This document shows, in pieces, positions 7,202 to 8,630 of a DNA stretch of 8,630 nucleotides; position 1 is the stretch's first letter, and every line of letters begins with the position of its first letter. Location of the stretch: contig CAWUJM010000057.1 of the NCBI GenBank assembly GCA_963922685.1, forward strand, positions 1-8,630. Reading direction: 5' to 3'. The position numbers and the translations under genes were made by a program. The notes beneath the pieces are model-generated. The model saw nothing but the letters and a program-made list of their open reading frames with translations, was not told the DNA's origin and made no database searches. This DNA comes from JAHDBG01 sp963922685 (GTDB taxonomy: Bacteria > Pseudomonadota > Gammaproteobacteria > Chromatiales > Chromatiaceae).

Positions 7202-7484
7202 CCAGGCGTTTCCGATCTGGTTCCCAGATCATTTCTTTTATCGTTTCGGCTGTTTTATTACCCCAGTCAGGCTTCACAAAGTTCAGAATTTCCACGCGTT
7301 CTTCGGGCATCGGATCAGATAGTGTAAAGGTGTTCGTGCTGGTGACCGGGCCTAACTGGTGTCGGAGCGCAGTCTCTGACATGTCAGTGAAGTCGGTTGG
7401 CGGCATTGCATGTCCGGGAACGCTGGCACAGGCCAGTTCTGCACAGACTGCAAATATTGCCAGATACCTGGATTGTCTGCTCAT
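7110..7484 (-). CDS. Exported hypothetical protein, N-terminal part
   Basis: The frame is 124 codons from ATG 7484. It begins with a Sec-type signal peptide: basic MSRQSRY, a hydrophobic core, and a likely signal peptidase I site at about residue 26 (GHA before MPP). No canonical lipobox is present. The mature part includes LSDPMPEERVEILNFVKPDW, then MIWEPDRKRLVVWLRQQ, then NNHWRAFHHHI. The last ~14 codons before the stop look non-native, and the next reading frame takes over with better coding near the repeated CATCATCAT (around 7150-7160). The start codon lies 1 bp after the stop of the metallopeptidase gene, with no obvious Shine-Dalgarno sequence, so translation is probably coupled. The product would be periplasmic or membrane-anchored if the full gene was restored. 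By position it may be the partner (possibly immunity protein) of the upstream metallopeptidase; that is inference. Confidence 0.6.
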   Translation of the reverse strand: MSRQSRYLAIFAVCAELACASVPGHAMPPTDFTDMSETALRHQLGPVTSTNTFTLSDPMPEERVEILNFVKPDWGNKTAETIKEMIWEPDRKRLVVWLRQQNNHWRAFHHHIIPSGSVDCGSYH

Positions 7485-7485
7485 G

Positions 7486-8049
7486 TTATATACCGTGAAC
7501 AGAAAAGGTAACGCCCGGGATCATCTCGTTCAGTTCTTCAATCAGCGTTCTGAAATACCTTTTGCGCAATTCATCGCCGACATTCATCATGGCAGTTTTG
7601 TCTGCATAATGTGTATGACCCTTTTTGTATTCATCACCACGTCTCAGTGTTCTGGTGTTGCCGATCGCATGGCCGAATTCATGGGCCACCGGAAGCTGGG
7701 TGGTGGTTTTTCCGGTTCGACGCACGACAGTGTCTTCAGTATCAAGGCTAATCCTGCGTGCCTTCCAGAGTACGTAGCTGCCCTTAAAATGTCCTGCCGG
7801 AATCTTAGTCACTGTCACTGTCCAGTGGGGATCAGACAACACCCAGCGAATATCAAAATTTACCGGGATCGGAGACTGAGCAAGCCTGCGCGCAAGTTCA
7901 CTGCTGCCACTGGCCTGAAGAGTGACCTGAGCTGACCAGCTTCTCCAGATTACAGAATCTGCCTGTGCATGAAAGTTACGGCGTTCGTGATAAGTCCAGG
8001 CACTCATGCCCGCCGCCACTTTCCAGTTGTAGAGCCAGTCCAGCCTCAC
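7486..8049 (-). CDS. Zincin-like metallopeptidase domain protein
   Basis: The ORF has 187 codons from GTG 8049. The zinc-binding motif is H123-E124-F-G-H127 within PVAHEFGHAIGN, followed by GDEY (138-141) and HYADKTAMMNVGDELRKRYF, where the MMN resembles a Met-turn and a His after the motif could complete the site. The arrangement of HEFGHxxG, DEY and xMMNxG is typical of metzincin-like peptidases found in bacterial secreted or polymorphic-toxin effectors. The N-terminal half (SAWTYHERRNFHAQADSVIW, FDIRWVLSDPHWTVTVTKIP) fits a substrate-side domain. No signal peptide is seen. GTG 8049 lacks a ribosome binding site, and the frame is open again above a TGA at 8059-8061, so the true N-terminus may be longer and interrupted. 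The gene is followed at once by an exported protein. The metallopeptidase call is firm; secretion and target are unknown. Confidence 0.78.
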   Translation of the reverse strand: MRLDWLYNWKVAAGMSAWTYHERRNFHAQADSVIWRSWSAQVTLQASGSSELARRLAQSPIPVNFDIRWVLSDPHWTVTVTKIPAGHFKGSYVLWKARRISLDTEDTVVRRTGKTTTQLPVAHEFGHAIGNTRTLRRGDEYKKGHTHYADKTAMMNVGDELRKRYFRTLIEELNEMIPGVTFSVHGI

Positions 8050-8061
8050 AAAGATCAGTCA

Positions 8062-8165
8062 ACCATCAAGTGCAATGTCAATCGTTGCCCAGGTAACGTT
8101 TTTTGTAATATGTCCCATGGTGGTAGTTTCTTTTGTGGTTGCTAAGGTGGTTGTGCCACCTCACT
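8062..8165 (-). pseudogene. Possible N-terminal extension of the metallopeptidase, cut off by TGA
   Basis: In frame with the metallopeptidase, the sequence above the TGA (8059-8061) is open back to a TGA inside repeat A2 near 8165. It encodes TTLATTKETTTMGHITKN followed by VTWATIDIALDG. ATG 8118 could start a 19-residue peptide, but without a good ribosome binding site. The flow …IALDG-stop-LIFVRLDWLYNWK suggests a once continuous protein with a nonsense change (TGA for TGG would restore it). Thr-rich sequence near the repeat boundary could equally be non-coding, so confidence is low. Confidence 0.3.
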
Positions 8166-8286
8166 GGAAGGCGTTATCCGGTCATCTCCGGGTGGCGTCT
8201 GCAGCCTGGATGACCGCAGCCGAGCCCCCACGGATGGGTTTATGGCGTACCCCGGAGATGACCGGATAACGCTGGCTCTGAGATCA
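8144..8286 (+). repeat. Structured dispersed repeat, copy A2
   Basis: This copy has a short hairpin AGGTGG-ttgtg-CCACCT (8145-8161), then a perfect 22-bp outer stem (8171-8192 paired with 8251-8272) that shares GCGTTATCCGGTCA with A1 but ends in TCTCCGGG. The internal core matches A1 (CCGAGCCCCCACGGATGGG, then TTTATGGCGTACC). The first internal hairpin (about 8199-8217) is partly decayed by mismatches. The right end GGCTCTGAGATC parallels A1. It separates the accessory cassette from rsmI. About 60 bp from 8287 to the rsmI frame hold only a weak TATAAA (8311-8316) without a matching -35 box. Confidence 0.85.
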
Positions 8287-8333
8287 CCACATCAATCTGA
8301 ATCGCACCCGTATAAACACCAGATGGTACAAAA

Positions 8334-8630
8334 TTGACTGCTGCAACCCCGGCTACCCTGTACATTGTTGCGACACCGATCGGCAATCTGAACGATATCA
8401 GCGCACGTGCCTTAACAACACTGCGTCAGGTTGATCTGATTGCTGCCGAAGATACACGCCATACCGGACGCTTACTGCAACAGGACGGCATACGTCGGCC
8501 GCTGATTGCGCTGCATGAATATACAACGAACGATACCGGATTCATGCGACTCTGACCGATATGCAGGCCGTTTTTGGCGCAGAACGCCAGGCCATGTGTG
8601 CACGTGAGCTGACCAAGACCTTTGAAACCC
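8334..8630 (+). pseudogene. rsmI: rsmI (16S rRNA 2'-O-methyltransferase) with internal deletion
   Basis: RsmI methylates the ribose of C1402 in 16S rRNA using S-adenosylmethionine. The first frame (TTG 8334 to TGA 8555) gives the family N-terminus LYIVATPIGNLNDISARAL, then LIAAEDTRHTG and PLIALHEYTTND. It then runs into GFMRL-stop. In the next frame, from 8537 to the window edge, the sequence reads RIHATLTDMQAVF, then GAERQAMCARELTKTFET, which is the family segment that normally lies about 100 residues farther on (…PHRLLDSL…ARELTKTWET in E. coli). The missing stretch includes the VSDAGTP motif, so the product should be inactive. The junction lies around 8530-8540 in CGATACCGGATTC. The TTG start lacks a strong ribosome binding site, and no in-frame ATG exists. 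The 3' end is beyond the window. An assembly collapse is a real alternative to a genuine deletion. Confidence 0.85.

Noticed and set aside
7330..7935. 201-codon plus-strand ORF opposite the accessory cassette
   Set aside because: The minus strand carries the HEFGH zinc motif, a signal peptide and tight gene coupling; the plus-strand product is Cys-rich and unstructured, as expected of a shadow frame.
8059..8061. Alternative genetic code with TGA read as Trp
   Set aside because: comEC, phrB and the DUF455 gene all end with TGA at the expected family length, so the standard code applies.
8075..8269. Plus-strand 64-codon ORF with a hydrophobic start
   Set aside because: Its second half is repeat A2 translated, its first half is antisense to the metallopeptidase extension, and it has no ribosome binding site.
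1213..8286. CRISPR array or integron attC sites
   Set aside because: The repeats are only three, kilobases apart, differ in their stems and have no regular spacers, integrase or cassette-type core sites.

Overview
The window looks like a gammaproteobacterial chromosome. The evidence is moderately GC-rich core genes of proteobacterial type (a COG2833/DUF455 ferritin-like protein, ComEC, a class I photolyase and rsmI), standard stop codon use, and REP-like intergenic repeats. No rRNA or tRNA gene, CRISPR array or transposase is visible, so I cannot place it below class with confidence.

Layout. Positions 1-1050 are AT-rich accessory DNA. They hold a short opposite-strand ORF remnant (54-182) that abuts a TIR-like (CAP12/Pycsar-effector type, PF10137-like) gene on the plus strand with no usable start codon, so it is probably 5'-truncated. 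Positions 1051-1496 are non-coding and carry REP-like palindromes followed by the first copy (A1) of a roughly 145-bp structured repeat. Positions 1497-6077 are an intact core block: a DUF455 gene on the minus strand, divergent from a comEC-phrB pair on the plus strand. Their start codons are only about 13-19 bp apart. A second repeat copy (A3, inverted) overlaps the end of phrB, and another REP-like palindrome follows.

Positions 6371-8165 are a second AT-richer accessory cassette, all on the minus strand. It encodes a zincin metallopeptidase with an HEFGH motif, followed 1 bp later by an exported partner protein. The partner looks broken twice, by a frameshift and then an in-frame TAA. The TAA hides an 83-codon tail with a transmembrane helix. 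The metallopeptidase also has an open in-frame extension upstream, interrupted by a TGA. The third repeat copy (A2) follows. The window ends in rsmI, whose reading frame jumps from near residue 67 to the region that normally lies about 100 residues later, which is an out-of-frame internal deletion.

How it fits together. comEC and phrB are probably co-transcribed. Repeat copies sit at every boundary between the core block and accessory DNA. The zincin and its exported partner may form a secreted effector/immunity-like pair that is now decaying; this is inference. The strongest unexplained signal is the three-copy structured repeat: its long outer stem differs in sequence and length between copies yet keeps pairing, while an internal core is conserved.
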